64,000 bases of DNA, taken from positions 10,943,427 through 11,007,426 of the forward strand of contig NW_024881296.1 in assembly GCF_018691265.1 (NCBI RefSeq), read 5' to 3'. The DNA comes from Tyto alba. Lineage: Eukaryota; Chordata; Aves; Strigiformes; Tytonidae. The notes under the pieces are model-generated. The model had not been told where the DNA came from, searched no databases, and saw only the letters and a program-made list of their open reading frames with translations. Each line of letters opens with the position of its first letter. Within the stretch, counting starts at the first letter, position 1. Below are positions 12,614 through 27,600 of this stretch, piece by piece. A program made the position numbers and the translations under genes.

Positions 12614-15600
12614 CTGCAAAAGAGAATAAATAGAATGAAGTTACAACTTCCTAAGCATTCACTATTGTGTACAATCCAGTGAAGACAGCAGTTCAGTGAA
12701 TGACTCAAAATAAGATTTCTGTATATCTCCTTGTTCCTAGTTTCAGTACTGTAACAAACATGGTGGGTTTTTAGTGGGTACTTTCTTCTCTACACCAGTT
12801 GAATAGGATCACCTAGCCAGTAGAGGGCACTGAAATGCGATTTAATATTTCACCAGCAGCAAGATCTACAATTGACAATCTGTTGAGAACAAGAGAACCA
12901 GGCTCCAAAGTGTGCTGTAAGTACTGTTCCCATATTCAAGAGTCACACATTTGATCTAGCAGGGGAAGAATATTCCCAGAAACACTTCACTTGAGGATGC
13001 AGAGTGAAGGAACAGGGGGAGGAAGGGGATACAAAGTGATGTCTTCTTCCTTTAAAGTAACTCCAGGATATGGAATTTTAACAAAAGCATTGAATGTCAT
13101 AGATGTAAAATTAAATTTTACACGTTCTGCTAAGTCTTTCAGCTAACTAGAAGCCACTTATGATACAGGAAGTCTGTTCTATCTTGTGACTACATAATGC
13201 AAGGTACTCAGTGAAAGTTTGCATCAGTATATAGAATAATTCCAGTAGTAGCACTGTTTTAAATGCTCCAATTATAGTCTCCCCTTCACAAAGCAAAGCA
13301 TTCAGCAGTTCCATGTCTGCACACATCTAAAGCTCAAACATGATCCTTTGGGAAAGTGCTTTGGTTTTACAAGAAAAAAAGTGGGCAGCTGCTGCTTCTT
13401 TTAATAAACCATCACAAAACATGTCTGGAATGTATGAAGAGGACTTAAAAAAAAAACAAAACCAAAAACTCACAGCATCAAACAGGGTCAGGGAGGAAAC
13501 AACCCACCTCTTTTCTCTGAAAAAGGAGTAGGACATCTTTCTCAACAGCTTTCCATTTAGCTGTGTTAAGGATTATTCTGTATTATCCTGCATGGCCAGC
13601 AACTTTGCTTTTCCAGCTCTCTAACACAGCAGTTTGGAACAAGGTTTTGTTACAGGAAGTTAATCCCACTTTGACACAGGGGAAGCAATAGGTCCTGTTG
13701 GGAAGGGGAACCTAGAAAGTTACAAGGTTATAGAGAAAAATAATTTGGTGCAGGAGAATGGTCATGTGGAGGCCTTGAAGATTTCAGAGATAATGTGGTA
13801 CCTCCAAGTAGCATGGAAGTGAGAAGGCACAAGCACGTTAGAACAGATCAGAGAGAGGAAGGATATTCTAAAGAACTGGTTTTAAGATTCCTTCTGAAAA
13901 TAATCCAGAAGATAAGCAAAAATATTACTGTTTTGGTCTTAATCTGGAATTAGGGGTGAGTGAGATGTACTTCACAATCTATCTCCAATAAGCATGTTCA
14001 GCTGATTCATTCTTATCTCAGCTATGACTTTACCAGCATTGTGCCTTGTACTAGTTTGATTTGCTTCTTGGTATCAGAATGTACAAAATCTTTTTCAGAT
14101 AAACTATTCAACCTAACATCTAGGTACAGAGTTGTTGTTACTGTATTAAAAAAAAAAATAAAAAAAAAAAAAAAATCACTCTGTTGAAAAGAATACTCTT
14201 TTTGAACATGATTGTTGGTAGCTGCCCATATCCAGGCCACCTCTGATATCATGCAGCTGTGTAAATTTGCATCAACCTGCTGTGCAATGAGCTGTAGGGG
14301 AAGAGCTGCAAGATGCCACACTGGGGGCCTCCTGCCTTCACTCAGGAACAGCATTTAAGCTCACCCTTGGCAACACACTGACTTGGCTGCCTTGTCCCTA
14401 CAAACTGCTGGCTGGCCAAGGCTGCTGGCTGGCAACTGCAAACCAGTGTAGGAAATAAGAGAAAATTCCATCTCTGTAACGAGCTAAAAGGTAATGAAAA
14501 AATAGTGAAATCCTTCTGACAGTCATTCATGTTTTTTTACCCTTTGTCAAGTGATTCCATTATACTCCAGATATCTTTAGCTCTATACAATCTTCGTTTC
14601 AGAATTTTACAATGTGCATGCTACACTTCCAGTTAGTGTTCTGGGTTACAGTGAAGCTATTTTAATGTCTAAATAAATTCACCAGCACCTTCTAACTGCA
14701 TTCAGTGGTCATGTTCACAGTACTGATGATTTACAGAAAGATGTATAGTTTTCTAGTTTCCACATATTTGACGACATGCCACTGATAACTCCAAATACTT
14801 ACACTCTCTTTGCTCTGTAAAGCACTGAAATGAGCCAGTTAACACCATTAAATCAGTAGTCTATTGCTCATAATGAAGACTCTCATAATAAAAATATTTC
14901 TCATAATAAAAACTTGTTTCTCAAATAAGTAGGTCTTCTTAACAGTATACAGTCTGTCTCCAAAAAACATTTTGCTGTCATACACATGAGATTTTGTCTT
15001 TGAATACAATGAAGCTCTGAGCAATGTTACAGGTATAATATTTGAAATACTATGCCAAGTTGTTCAATCTTGTGTTGCCATAACTGAAAAGTCAGAGGAA
15101 AGTTTTTTCTTCCTAAAAAAAGACACTAGATATTCTGAGTTTTCTCTAATGGAGCTCTGTTGTGGTAAGGGAACAATTCAGATGAGGTTTTCTAGTTGTA
15201 ATCCATTTCATGGGTAAACCATGAAAACTAGACGCGTAAACTTTGACACTCCTTCCCCTCCCTTTCATGTGAGTACTCATGTGTGAATTCAGACATTTAA
15301 AATCCAATTTCTGAAAAGGTAACTACTTTAAGCACCATCAGGGATTTTAATTCTACTAGATCTTTACCATTTATCCTAGCTGTTCAAACTTTCAAAAAAA
15401 ATCCAAGCTTCACAGATTAAAGTAAATCACATCTAAATTTGACAACTGTGGTACTAGTTACTAATTATTCAAGTAAGAAAATCTTTAATGTACCTACCTT
15501 TCTACTCATGAAGATATAGATGACTGGATTATAAGTGGTGCTTGACTTGGCAAAGAAAGACGGGATGATAGCTACTGTTGGAGTTACAAGGTTGCTATAG

Positions 15601-18600
15601 CCATATGTTACCAGGAGGGAGACCACTGCATAGGGCATCCAACAAATAAGGAATGTTGAGATCATTAAGAAACACATTTTAGCCACCTTCTTTTCATATT
15701 TTAGAAGTTTGATCACTTGAACAGTCTGGAAATCTTCCACACAGCGAAGCTGTAAAAGAAAAGGATAAAATGCTAAAATAGCTCTGTAAATATAAAGATA
15801 AAAGATATTGGTAAAATAGCTCTGTATTTTACTTGAAACCGAGTAAGTTCTACACTTATTTATAAATAATTCACTAATTTAGTTTTAAGAACAGATACTA
15901 TACACCTCATCTTGTGAAGCATAATTCTTCTGGAAGTATACATCGTGCTTCCCAAACTTTTATGGTGTATATAAAGTGTAAAAAAATAATCTGAGGAAAA
16001 ATGCCATAGCAAATCTACTGGAAAACAATAAATCCAGTGATGTAACAAAACACGCTGCATTACAAGCTGTAGACTGTGTCATCAGCAATCTTTAGAGAAG
16101 AGAATTTCATAAAGAGATTTCTCTGTACGTCTCTGCCACATAGTTTATTACCTTAAAATGATGAAATCTCTCTTTAAAGCAGAATAATAGGCTGTAGGTT
16201 CCCAGTATGAACCGAGTCATAAAATGAGGAAAAGATGGGACATGTATGTAAGCATTCTCCATAAATTATCAGCTGTGCCAGTACTGTTGACCACAAACTT
16301 GAATGAGGCCAGACCAATTACCCAGAGAATATAAAACATTAACACTTTCTGACACTAAAGATCTGGGCTGAATTAAAATGGGTTGCCTTAACATGGGAAG
16401 CTGTTTTAACTGGGCTTAATCTCCACTTGGAAGAGTTTTACAGGGTGATCTTCTTAAGAGTGGCGAGGAGGAGGGAGAGTTCTTCAATCAAGAAAACTTT
16501 TAACAGAGGTTTCTTTTTCCCCCTTTTCAAGGGAGGTTCTGATGTGGATTGGTGAGCATAAGCAGTTCGCTAACCTGCCTCCCAGTAAAACTACACAACA
16601 AATAGACCTTGGTAGCTCCAGGTTGCTTTTCTTCCAACCAACCTTACATCCTTTCTAGTGGTGCCTGACATGAATGAACATTAAACATTCCTAAGTTTGA
16701 ACAGAAAGTGAGAGTGCAAATTTAGGCTCTGATACAAGCTGAACGTACAGCATCAACATTTTCCACTGAAAATATTACATTAAGAGAAGGTCTTATTTGA
16801 ATTAACTTACCATTCTTACTGCATATAGAATATGGCCATAGCAATAAGCCATGATGCCAACAGGTACAACTAGACAGCCAAGGAAAAAAAGGAGCACAAA
16901 AGAGGTATCATTGGGGTCTTTTGACTTCCAGTCCACTGAGCAACCTAATCCATGAATTTCCAATGTGTATCTGTTCCAGCCCAAAAGAGGTGCTCCAGTC
17001 CAGGCTAACGAGTAGAGCCAGATGTACGTGATAGCCCGCCAAGACCAGGAGAAGTCAATCACTTTGGCATGGACTACTCGAATGTAGCGTTCATAGGCAA
17101 GAACAGTGAGAGTCATAATTGAAACAATTCCTGTAAGAAAAATAAAGAAAAACAATTAAATCATTCACAAACATTGCAAATGGGACTGAAGTCCTCTTGA
17201 TAAGTGTTTCCTTTCCTAGCAGGTTAACTCAAAATTTGCTAGCTCATATTATGAATCTAACACCAATAAGCTTTTCAGGTGGTACTCCATTACTTACTAA
17301 CTACTAACTCAAATAGCATCACTAACTTCAAAACTACTCAGAGTAGGGTGTCTAGCATCTGATTCATAAAGTACGATGGCCAAGAACTAGGACTTAGGGA
17401 GAAAAAAAAATGAGATCAAGCTAATATTTCTTCCTAAACATTACTTCATTAAGTGAGAGATCATGCTCCAAGGGTTGTGTTCTTTGTTAGCAATTGTTGT
17501 GGAGCTTGTTTGTTTCTTTTTTTAAAGAAAAAGCTGCCATACGAAAATTATATAATTCGCAACAACAAAATCCCTTAGAAACCTAGGGCATTCAGAGTTG
17601 AGACTAAAGTCAAAATAGCCTTTAACAACTAAAAGCATAGATATATGCATCTTTAATATGAACAAAGTGACTAGGAGAATTCCAACCTCAAGATTTCCTA
17701 GAAGTCTTTGCATTCCAAAGAACAACCAGGAAAGCAAAGTGTTATGTTGCTGAAGGAGTCTCATCTGGAAGACACTGGGTTGAGTGTCCTTGCCTATTTT
17801 GATGCTGTCATAAAAATATCACTGTCTTAATTATTCATGCACTCTCTTCTGTCTACCTCAACCCCACTACACAGTTATTAACATGTTATGACAGAACTCA
17901 CAGATCATTTTCAGCTCTTGGCATTACCCTATCCAGACACTTTTATAATTTAATGAAGTCAAGGCAATTCTGTCTTGATTAGGATATAAAGATTTCTGTT
18001 TCAGTGGTCTGAAATTTGACAATCAAAACCCAAATTGCCCATCAGGAATATGTCAGTCACCTGAAATCTGTTACGATTAAGTCAAGCTCATATAAACAGA
18101 ATCTTAAATGACAAAAGGGTGTATTTCACAGCACTCTAAGGTTATACAAATATGTGTGTCTAAATTTGTGTACATTTTATCTAATACGAAGCACAAGTCT
18201 TTTGTCACACATATGCACAGCATTTTATTTCAAGTACATTCATATTTGTCATAACAAGCATTTATATAGCTGTGAGAAGGTTGAACATGCAGATTTCACT
18301 GCCAAGGAGACAAACATTATATCCAGCAGAAACCTTCAAAGGACAGCACGTATATCTGATCTCACTTTGAAAAAAATATAAGTATTGAAGGAAGAAAAAA
18401 TAACAATAGCACACTTATGCACAACATGGATTTTAGGAAGGCAACTAAGAATAACAAAACCTAGAGCAACATAGCCTCTGTGTCAAGGCATTCAACTGCA
18501 AACCCAGCATATTATTAACCAAGTGTCTCACAGTAGGATATGTTTCAAGATCTCTAAGAAAAATTACTTTATCCTGCAAGTATTAGAGAATCCCTTTTTA

Positions 18601-21600
18601 CAGGTGATTAGTTTAGAAAGCTTTCTTGATTAAGAGTCAGGATTTTCCACCTGAAAACGTGCCACATTCTTTTCATGGCGCTCTCCAAAATGAAACAATT
18701 AATTTAATTTTTTAATATGTACATTTTTTGCCAGTGTTACTTTTAAACCTTCATCGCAAAAAGAAGTAGATGTTGCTGGGCATGCCGAAGGCAAGGCATA
18801 ATGCTTTCACATTTAGTTATATATAGTTTTGTGGGGATTTTTTCTTGTATAAGTCATTGCCCTAGAATTTAGTTTTCATGGCTCGAAAGAGAAATTGGGC
18901 TAGCAAATGTGAACTAGAGGGTTTCCAAAAGACTTAAGGTTTGTTTGGTCATTTTATTTTTTTTTAATGAAGTTGATAGGAAGTCTTTCATGCCCTTTTT
19001 CAGGACCTAGCATGCGGAAAATAGACTGAAGAATGTGGATCTAAGCAAGATCTTCGTAGGAACTGGAAAATAATTACAGAATTATATAGGTACTATCTAA
19101 AATTATTCTAGCTCAGGTATATGCTTTATACAACCAAAGGCAACTTCCTGAACATAAGGTAAGGCAAGAAGTCCCCCTCCCACTTCTCTGCGCCCAAAGA
19201 TTAGGAATTACAAATATTTACCTGATGGCTATTAAAATCATCCACAGACATGCTTATGGAGGAAAATTCACATCACTCAACTGTACACTCAGTTTGCTTG
19301 CACAGTGCACTGAAGCTTTGTCTGTGATCAGTGAAGAGAAAGAACAGCTCCTCAGGATGGTGAGTCAGAATTCCTAAATTAACCTCTTGCTCTTTACGGC
19401 CTTCCTTCTCCCTACAGTGGTATTCATTGACTAATGTCCTTGTGTACTCTTAATATTTCCCCATAAATTTTTATATACGAGTACTGAATTCCGGCCATGA
19501 CAAAGCAATCAAAAGCACACACACTTGGCTGAAAGTACAAGTGTTCAGAAGCAATAATTTACTGAGTCCTTGACATTCTCAAGGAAGTCATTGGAAGCTT
19601 AATATCTGTAAAAATTAGTACTTACACATAGATCTTAGAACAGTTTTAGAGCAAACCCCTTTCAGTCTGAAACCATTGCTCTTTAAAGGGTTACTTGAGT
19701 TTTCTACCTGAACTGTAAAAGGGACCTTGGTTAGCCTGTTGGGCAGGATGTACTGAAATGCAAATCCCTGTTCTGTTGGTATTCAGGAAGTGTCTGGTAG
19801 CATGCAGGCATGAGGCAAGAAATGCAGGTCACGGCATACTACAGTAAATTCTTCTTTGATGCAGGATTTCTACTGTAACAAGGTCACAGCTATAAGAGTA
19901 GAGGTTGAAGCAGTTAACCATGAAAATAGATATTGGAAACATAATGCTTTTGCAGGATAAGACAAAATGTACAGAAATTTGTCCAAAAAAAAAAAAAAGA
20001 GCCCCTTGTGTGCTGTGAAACCATGGCTGCCTGTATTTGTGGTAGATGACATGCAGAAATACCTGTAAGAACAGGAATACTGAGATCTTCCCTAAGGAGA
20101 TGAGTTTTAAAATGTGTATTAGAAAGATAGAGTACATAACTCGGGGAAGAAAAACACATTAAGTCTGGTGAAGGGTGCTGTAGATAACACTGTTTGAGTC
20201 ATTTGGGTTTTGTCCTTGTAACTTCTACAGTGGGCTACATGACACAGGAATTAATAAGAAAACACAATTTCAGTGTGTTCAATGGGTAGCAGCTATCTTA
20301 CAAGTGTGCATCACATGTATGTAAACATGGTTTTAAATGGGCAGATAAGCACCTTTTAACTCTCAGATGAGGAATTACCAGTGAACTACTTTTCCTGAAT
20401 GAGCAGAAATGAGCTACAGGCAGCATCTCTCAGCATTGGGACATTGCTGAGTGGAGCAGAAATAGCCAGAGAAACAACTTCCAGGTACTGTCCGCAACAT
20501 TTCAAAAGCAATTTAACTCACAGGAATCACTTTAAGATTGCACTGCATTTTTTGCTCTCCCCTCCTTTAATGTTACCAAAAACAGTATGGAAAAAAAAGG
20601 TATATGAAATACTACTACACTCCCATAGAATGCAAGTAACTTTGCTAGAGTTGTAAATTTGATTTTCCATCTTTCTAATCTAGAAATTCTATAGAGTAAC
20701 TCTCATGACTTAAGTTAAACACCCATTACTCCATAAGAATCTGGTAGTTGGTCAATTTTTAGACCTGTTTCTATATAATTTACATTAATATCTTTATTAG
20801 TGTATTGTGTGCTTAGATGCCTTTTTCCAAAAAGAAATAAAGCTTGCAAAAATCTCTAAAAGATGAAGCTTATTTTGCTTTTACTTTGTAAAGTCTGTGT
20901 ATTTTGAAGGTTAAACCTGTGATTTCAAGGTTTCAAATGTTACCATCACAAATTGTTTAAGCCCTCAAAATACAAGCAGCTGTACAACTCCGTTATACCA
21001 CAATCTGGGGAGCTCTTGCTTTTGATAGAAATAATGACTGTAACTCTTGGCAACAGTTTTCCAGCTTGTAAAAGTTTCAACTATTAATTTTATTCTTAAC
21101 TCTTAAGTTTTAAAAAATTCTCAATAAGTAGATTCTTCAAAATTGTCAAAATTACCTAGGAACTTATGCTCCACTAGAAGTCAGTGGAGCATAAGGTCCA
21201 GTTTTGCACTGGGGGCTGGGGGAGGTCCTTCTTTTTTTAATATGACTTTAATAAAATTCAAGGGAGAGATCAGAACAGAAAACAATGTGAATTTTCCCCC
21301 CATTATGCATCTTTTCTATTCTGCATCAAGATGCAACCGAAGCACATTTGAAGTTTTTAAGAAAAACTTAGAAGCAGCACAAATTAGCTCGTGTAACTGG
21401 AATAGCCTCACGGACAGACCACTGAAGTATGAACTGACTTCAATATCTGTGAATGATCTGCAGCAATGACTGGAAATCTTATGCTAATTGAGTTTCCCAA
21501 TTGTTGGGAATTTCATCTGTTCTGTGTGTGCACTTTGTGGCAACAAATTCCATTATGAAACTGCAAAGCCATAAAAGCAGAAAATGCCCAAGGGTCTTGT

Positions 21601-24600
21601 ACAACTCTAAGCGAGAGCTGGAATATGCCTGCCACCTCCACACATAATGATACATGTTAATAACACTCACAGTAACAAAAATCTCAAAACAGTCTGTTCA
21701 AACTCGACATACCATAGTCAGAGTGCAACATGCATTTTCACGATCTGCAGTTTTTTTTCCATAAGCTAATAGCACTGTCAAGTTCCAACCAAATTTCTAC
21801 ACAAGACAAAAGAAAAGTATTTAACGAGTTACCTATATCTTATTTGGATAACTACCTGTATCTCTGCTGCACCGATCCCAAGGGTGGAAAATTTCTTCTC
21901 AAACAAGAAAATTATAATTAAATGAGAATTGGGGAAAAGAGAATTTATACATTTTGGTAGGTGAAATTAATTCAATTGGAGATTAGGTCTGATGTCAAGG
22001 GATGTTTTCAAGCAGCATTTGTGATAGATTCAACATCCTAGAGAGTACTGCTGGAACTTTACAGCTCTTGGCTATGATTAACAAATAAGAGTTGTATTTC
22101 CTTTTGAGATGATTTAAAGTTAGTTATTTTTTTCCCCCCATGGTAATCTAGGATTCTATTAAATCTGCTCTATTAACCTATTAATGCTAACAACAAGATA
22201 GGCAACAAATACGACATCTAAAGATGCACCTATAGAGTAACTGTTCAATCTATATATGATGTCATAGCTTTCATGAAGTAAACTAGAGATATTCACAAAA
22301 CCAATCTAGATTCATAGTTCAAAGGGTTCAGTAAGAAGTCATTCATTTTGAAGTCACCCACAAATGGATTTAAGGGTTCATTTCTTAAAGGGCCTGCTTC
22401 TAATAAATTCCTGTCTGAGTACACTTAATTGCAGAGGTCTAGAAGCCAGTCTTTAATCAGACTTTCCATCTTTAAAGAAAATAGTTTCTGAATCAATAAC
22501 TATCAAATAAGCTTGCAGTGTACATGCTTAGGAATTTTGCCCTTGAAACCAAAGCTGTTATATCAAAATAATTTCTATAAAAGCTAATCCTCAATTGATG
22601 TGTTTTGTTCTGCAAGATAACTAGCAGAAATGTAAAAGTAGTTTCAGATACACAGTTAAAGCTTGAAACAAATATACAAAAACTCACCTTTGCATCATAG
22701 TTTTGTTAGATGTAGTGCATATTTGCTCATCATCCAGATTCTTCCCAGCAAATGTCAATGAAGCTATAGAGAAGGAAGGCTGAGTGAAGTTTTTTATAGT
22801 TCACTGCAAAGGGTTCACAAGTGAATACCGAAGTCTTCATTCAAGCAAAATTCATATTAAACATTAATGGAGCCTGTGTACATAAAGACTTCTTCCATTA
22901 TTCACTTTGAATTTTAACCCAAAGCTTTCAGAAATATTTATTTCTAAAGATCCTCCTTCTCCATATTAGGCTCCACTTCATAATCTTTCAATCATCTTTC
23001 CACTGTTAGGGACTTCTTTTAAAATATTGTTTTATCATAAAGTTTATCTTTCATCCTAAGAGGTCATTCTTTACGGCCAGTTCACAGTTCTGTATTTTTG
23101 CCCAATCTTAACACTAAATGCTTATGTCAGGAAGGATGGAGGCAATGCTTAGAGGATCACAGTTAAGGGGCTTAAACGCAGGATTGTGCACAAAGCAATC
23201 AAAAGCACCGGTCATTTGTGGTTCAGACAAACCTATCAAATTCATCCTAATAAGACATATATCTGAAATACGATGCATTTGGTGGATCTGATGGGATAGC
23301 TATGCTGGGCATTAAATATTCTCTGCTACCTCCATGGTCATTAAGCCTTCTTGGCATGACCTATATTTAGAAATAATTACTGATAACATACATCTGTAGC
23401 CACCTTGATTTTCAAACACTATGCAAGCCTCCAGAAAGATCTTAATTTAGATTGGAAGACATTCACATTTAAATTAGAGGAAAAAGGTCTTCTTACTTGC
23501 TATACCCTTCTTTTGTCTACTCATTGACCTTCTAGGCAAATTTGAGCAGTAGTAGTACAATATTAATTTCTCTATTTCCAGTCATAGTCGCATATTCACA
23601 TCAAGAATTACAAAATAAATTTACAGTTTGCTTCTACTGTAAAAAAATTCACAATGCTAACCCTAGTTAGCTAATTCAGATTAAAACAAAAGTAAAACCA
23701 AGGTTTTAATTTGTATTAGCAACTGGAATTCAACACTACAGACAAATGTTGAAGACCACTTACTAACACAAGTGAAAAATATAACCTTCCCGTTATCGAT
23801 TTCATGGAACAAAATACATATTTCCTTCCTTCACCCCCCCCCCCCCCTTCCCCCCAGGTAAGGGATTAATTCTTAACATTGATTTCTCCATGTTGACTCT
23901 AGCTGTGATGTTAAGCTCCAAAACTGTTCCAGAACTCTAACACTGAAGAACATGTGTAAGTGTTCTTTAACTACTCATCTGCTAAATAAAGCACAGAGGC
24001 TGGTAAGCATGTACCTGTGGTAACTGTCCCTATTATTAATGGTATCATGCTATGAAATTTAGCAATTTATGAGACTCCATATCCTGTGAGGTAAAGGTTC
24101 TCAGAGGCAAGAGGGGAGGTGAAAGGTTGTAGTTGTGTGTTGTCCTCGGTGTTATCTGATGATGAATGGTTGCATGCATCTGGTATTTAGCTTTATGCTG
24201 GCTAAATCAGCAGACTTCAGGGTCTCCATCCTATGTGACACACTCTAGTATGCATCATCTCTACAAGGCTAGGTCCTGGGTACTTCAGATAAGCAGATGG
24301 CATATGCTTCAGCTATGTAACATGTCTGGCCTGATGCCACAATTCCCCCATAGTGCTGAGCTGGCACTTTCCAAGTGGAGCTATACCCTTGTGGGGCAGC
24401 AGGAGCTGACTCCCAGAATTTTTGGCTGATACAGCAGGAATAAAAAAAAAGGAACCTTACACGTAGTATTACCTAGACACATTCACACACACAAATCTTA
24501 TGTAAGTAGAATATTTGTCACCCTCTCAAAGATTCTCTTAAGTCAGTTTTCAGACACATTCCTCTCATACCTCCCCACTTACACACATAAGCCTGTCTTG

Positions 24601-27600
24601 TCCTCTATATTCCTCCATTTTTAGTATTTCCTTTTCAATCCCACTGCCTAAGAACACATTCTTTCATATCACACATTTCGGTTGGAAGGGATGGGAATAC
24701 ATGGCAGTAGCAAGCACAGCTACTGGTTTTCTTCTTTGCATGCTCAGAGATCAAACTGAAACACAAATCTATGACCATAAAGGATCTCAAGTTACCTTGG
24801 TAGTTACAGCTACCATTAAAGAAGTGAGAATACAGGCCATCCGTCCACGAATAATGAAACTTGAAGCATCTAATACATATGTCGATTGAGATATCTGCCA
24901 CTACTCCTACATGCCACCTTCTCGTGCCCATCCTTTCAATAAATTGGTCTATTACCACCCCTGTGAAACAACCATGAATCTTTTGTTTCAAGCCATTATA
25001 AAGAGGACTCCATCTTCCATTCTCTCTCTCTCCCCTCCCCCTCCCCACCCAGTACACTGATTCTGGGTCACTTTTGTTTAGCTGGTAAACAGCAGGTCAC
25101 AATGCCCATTGTAACCACAGAATATAACAGTGTTACTTGAATTAAGTCAAATTCTGGAAGAGATTTGCCAAGAGCACACAGATGCAAGGCTTCTTGTGCT
25201 GTCCCCACAGAAATGCCATGCTTTGCGTAATGCCATACACTTTGGTGGCAGTTCTCATCTGGAAGAACCTTGCCTTTAGACCACTACATATTCACATCAT
25301 GCACGTTCTTGCTCTGCTATCAACTATATATGATTTATGCATGTGGATGATCCCTTTTCCATGCACTATTCAGTTTCTGTTGTCTAGTGCAGAGGAAAGC
25401 ACTGAATTTTACTTCACTCCCCCTCCCAACCAGCTTTTTTGGAAATTATTTAGATTTCATTCTGAGTGAGTTGCACATTTTAATATGACAAAATATGTGC
25501 TGATAAAAAAAAAAAACACACACACAAACAAACGAAAAAAAAACCAACCCACACCTGTTACAGAAAGCCATTATGGTTATTGTTTGGATATTAGAACCTG
25601 AAATGAAAACCTGTACTTTTCTTCAGACAAGGGAGAGACAAATGCTGGAATTCACTAGTTTGGCTCTTAGCAAACATATGCATTTCAATACAATGTTTAG
25701 ATTTCACCTGAAGCAAATTTTGTTATGCTTAAAGCTTCCTGAGATACTCGAGATCTATGTATTTTTATTAAAGTTTAAGGCCCATAATTCTGAGGGTTGA
25801 TTTATTCTACTAGCAAATCAGTCTTCCTAACTCCTTCTGAAAGACTTGACTGCTCACTGTTTACAGACGTTTGTCTGATCTATAGATTTTCATCTCAGAA
25901 TACTCATATTTGTAATTAGTGATTATAAACGTACATACTCTTTGTGTTTAAGAACTAGAGTTGCCTGGTTTAGCTCTGATTTAAGCCTGGGCAATTACCC
26001 CTGCATGAATGCGGTCATTCCCATTTAAAAGAACGTAGGTCAAATATAGCAAAAGAAAAGTGTCTTCTTTAAGCCACCAGCATGCAACATCTATGTTGCA
26101 ACTCCTCCTCTTCTTCAGTAGCCAGCTGCTCAGAATCGGGGAGGAATGATAAACTACTTCTTCTTGTTTGTGTTTTTTTGAAAGAAAAAAAAAAATCTGT
26201 CTCATGTGGGATAATTATTTCTTCTGTACTCCAGGTTTTTCCAAGAGTCACATTAGTCTGGATATATCATTAAATACTTCAAGCTGCACAGCGTAGGTCA
26301 TCATGGGAAAGAGCACAAAACACATCTGAGCTGCAGTGCATTGTCCCATACGATGTGTGTATTCCAACTTTACAATCCTTCATTAGAACAAAAATATTGC
26401 AATGCGTTCAAACAGAAGTGTTGGTTTCAATTAATTCCAAAAACCACAATCGCTTCTGCCCTCTCCATGCAATAGGCAACTTACTTGCATGGCTTGCCAC
26501 ACTGCCCCTTGAAAACATGGCTTGTAATTTGGACAAGAGAGGGTATCAGGTATGTATACCTGAAGACTGAGCGTATCTACAGAGCAATGACAGCATAACA
26601 TAGCAAAGGAGATTCAACTCAGAGACAAACCATGACTCCTGTCAAAGTACACATTTTCTATATCAATTAATCCTTGACCTGCATCCAAGTGCTGAATTAC
26701 TATTTTGCATACCTAATCAGAGGGGAAAGACACTCTTCTGCAACCCCTCCTCACCTCCTTCACATCTGAAAAGCGAGACAGCAGCAGTTTAGTAGAAGCA
26801 ACCTCTTGTCCATGGCAAGACAAGGTGCTATTGTACTCTGTAGTTTTGTATTACAAAATATATTACCTGAATTCAGCAATTAGGTATTACAACGTGTTTT
26901 AGGTGACAGCTATGTACCACTTCATTTTTCAACGTATTTTAGCATCCACAGTCACTGCTAGGTGGATAAAAATCACTTCTAGACACAACAGACTTCAAGT
27001 ACATTTTATAGACACACCTCTCCTATAAAACTACAGCAGAATTAATCACCTCTTCCATGTTCAATCCTGCAAGTGATTAATTAATTTCCCCCCCAAAATT
27101 GCTAAAGCTGAAAGCATGCTGATTGAGTCTCCAGCTGCCTGTAACACAAGACCCTAAAACTGCCTGCTGAGTAACCACAGAAAATGCTTTTAGTGAGATT
27201 AAAATCAGTGCATATAACATACATTGGTAATAGAATAAGGTGGCACAAGGCATCATTCTTTCAGCGTGCAGAGAAAAGCCTTAGATAAAGTAGCTAACAA
27301 CTATATGCAGATAAATGTTTCTGCTTTGTTTTAAAATATGCTAACTGAAGCCAGGTTCACAGGACAATCTCTGGCGATTAATCCTTACTCCAGTATTCTG
27401 TGTGTGTGTGTGTATGAGAGAAGGGGGAGGGCAGAATCAGCTTGCCTTAAAAAAAAAAAACCTAAGTTGTACACTCTGCAGCAGTTAAGTACAGTCTGTA
27501 AAACTACTTACAAGTCTTCCCATCCTCCAGTTCACATTATTAGAAGGAAGTATACACCTGGATCTCAACATTTACTTGGTAGCTCATCAAGATCTAGATG

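Larger units (their letters stand above)
12614..15497 (-). other. OPN3 intron 3
   Basis: 2884 bp with GT (GTAGGT) and AG (TTTTGCAG) ends. Contains an A-rich tract at 14148-14175 and an imperfect tandem repeat at 14881-14929. No gene was seen in it on either strand. Confidence 0.9.

Noticed and set aside
24635..25057. 140-codon minus-strand frame in OPN3 intron 1
   Set aside because: No recognisable domain or coding-like composition, and no splice or start context. A frame this long can occur by chance in 16 kb.
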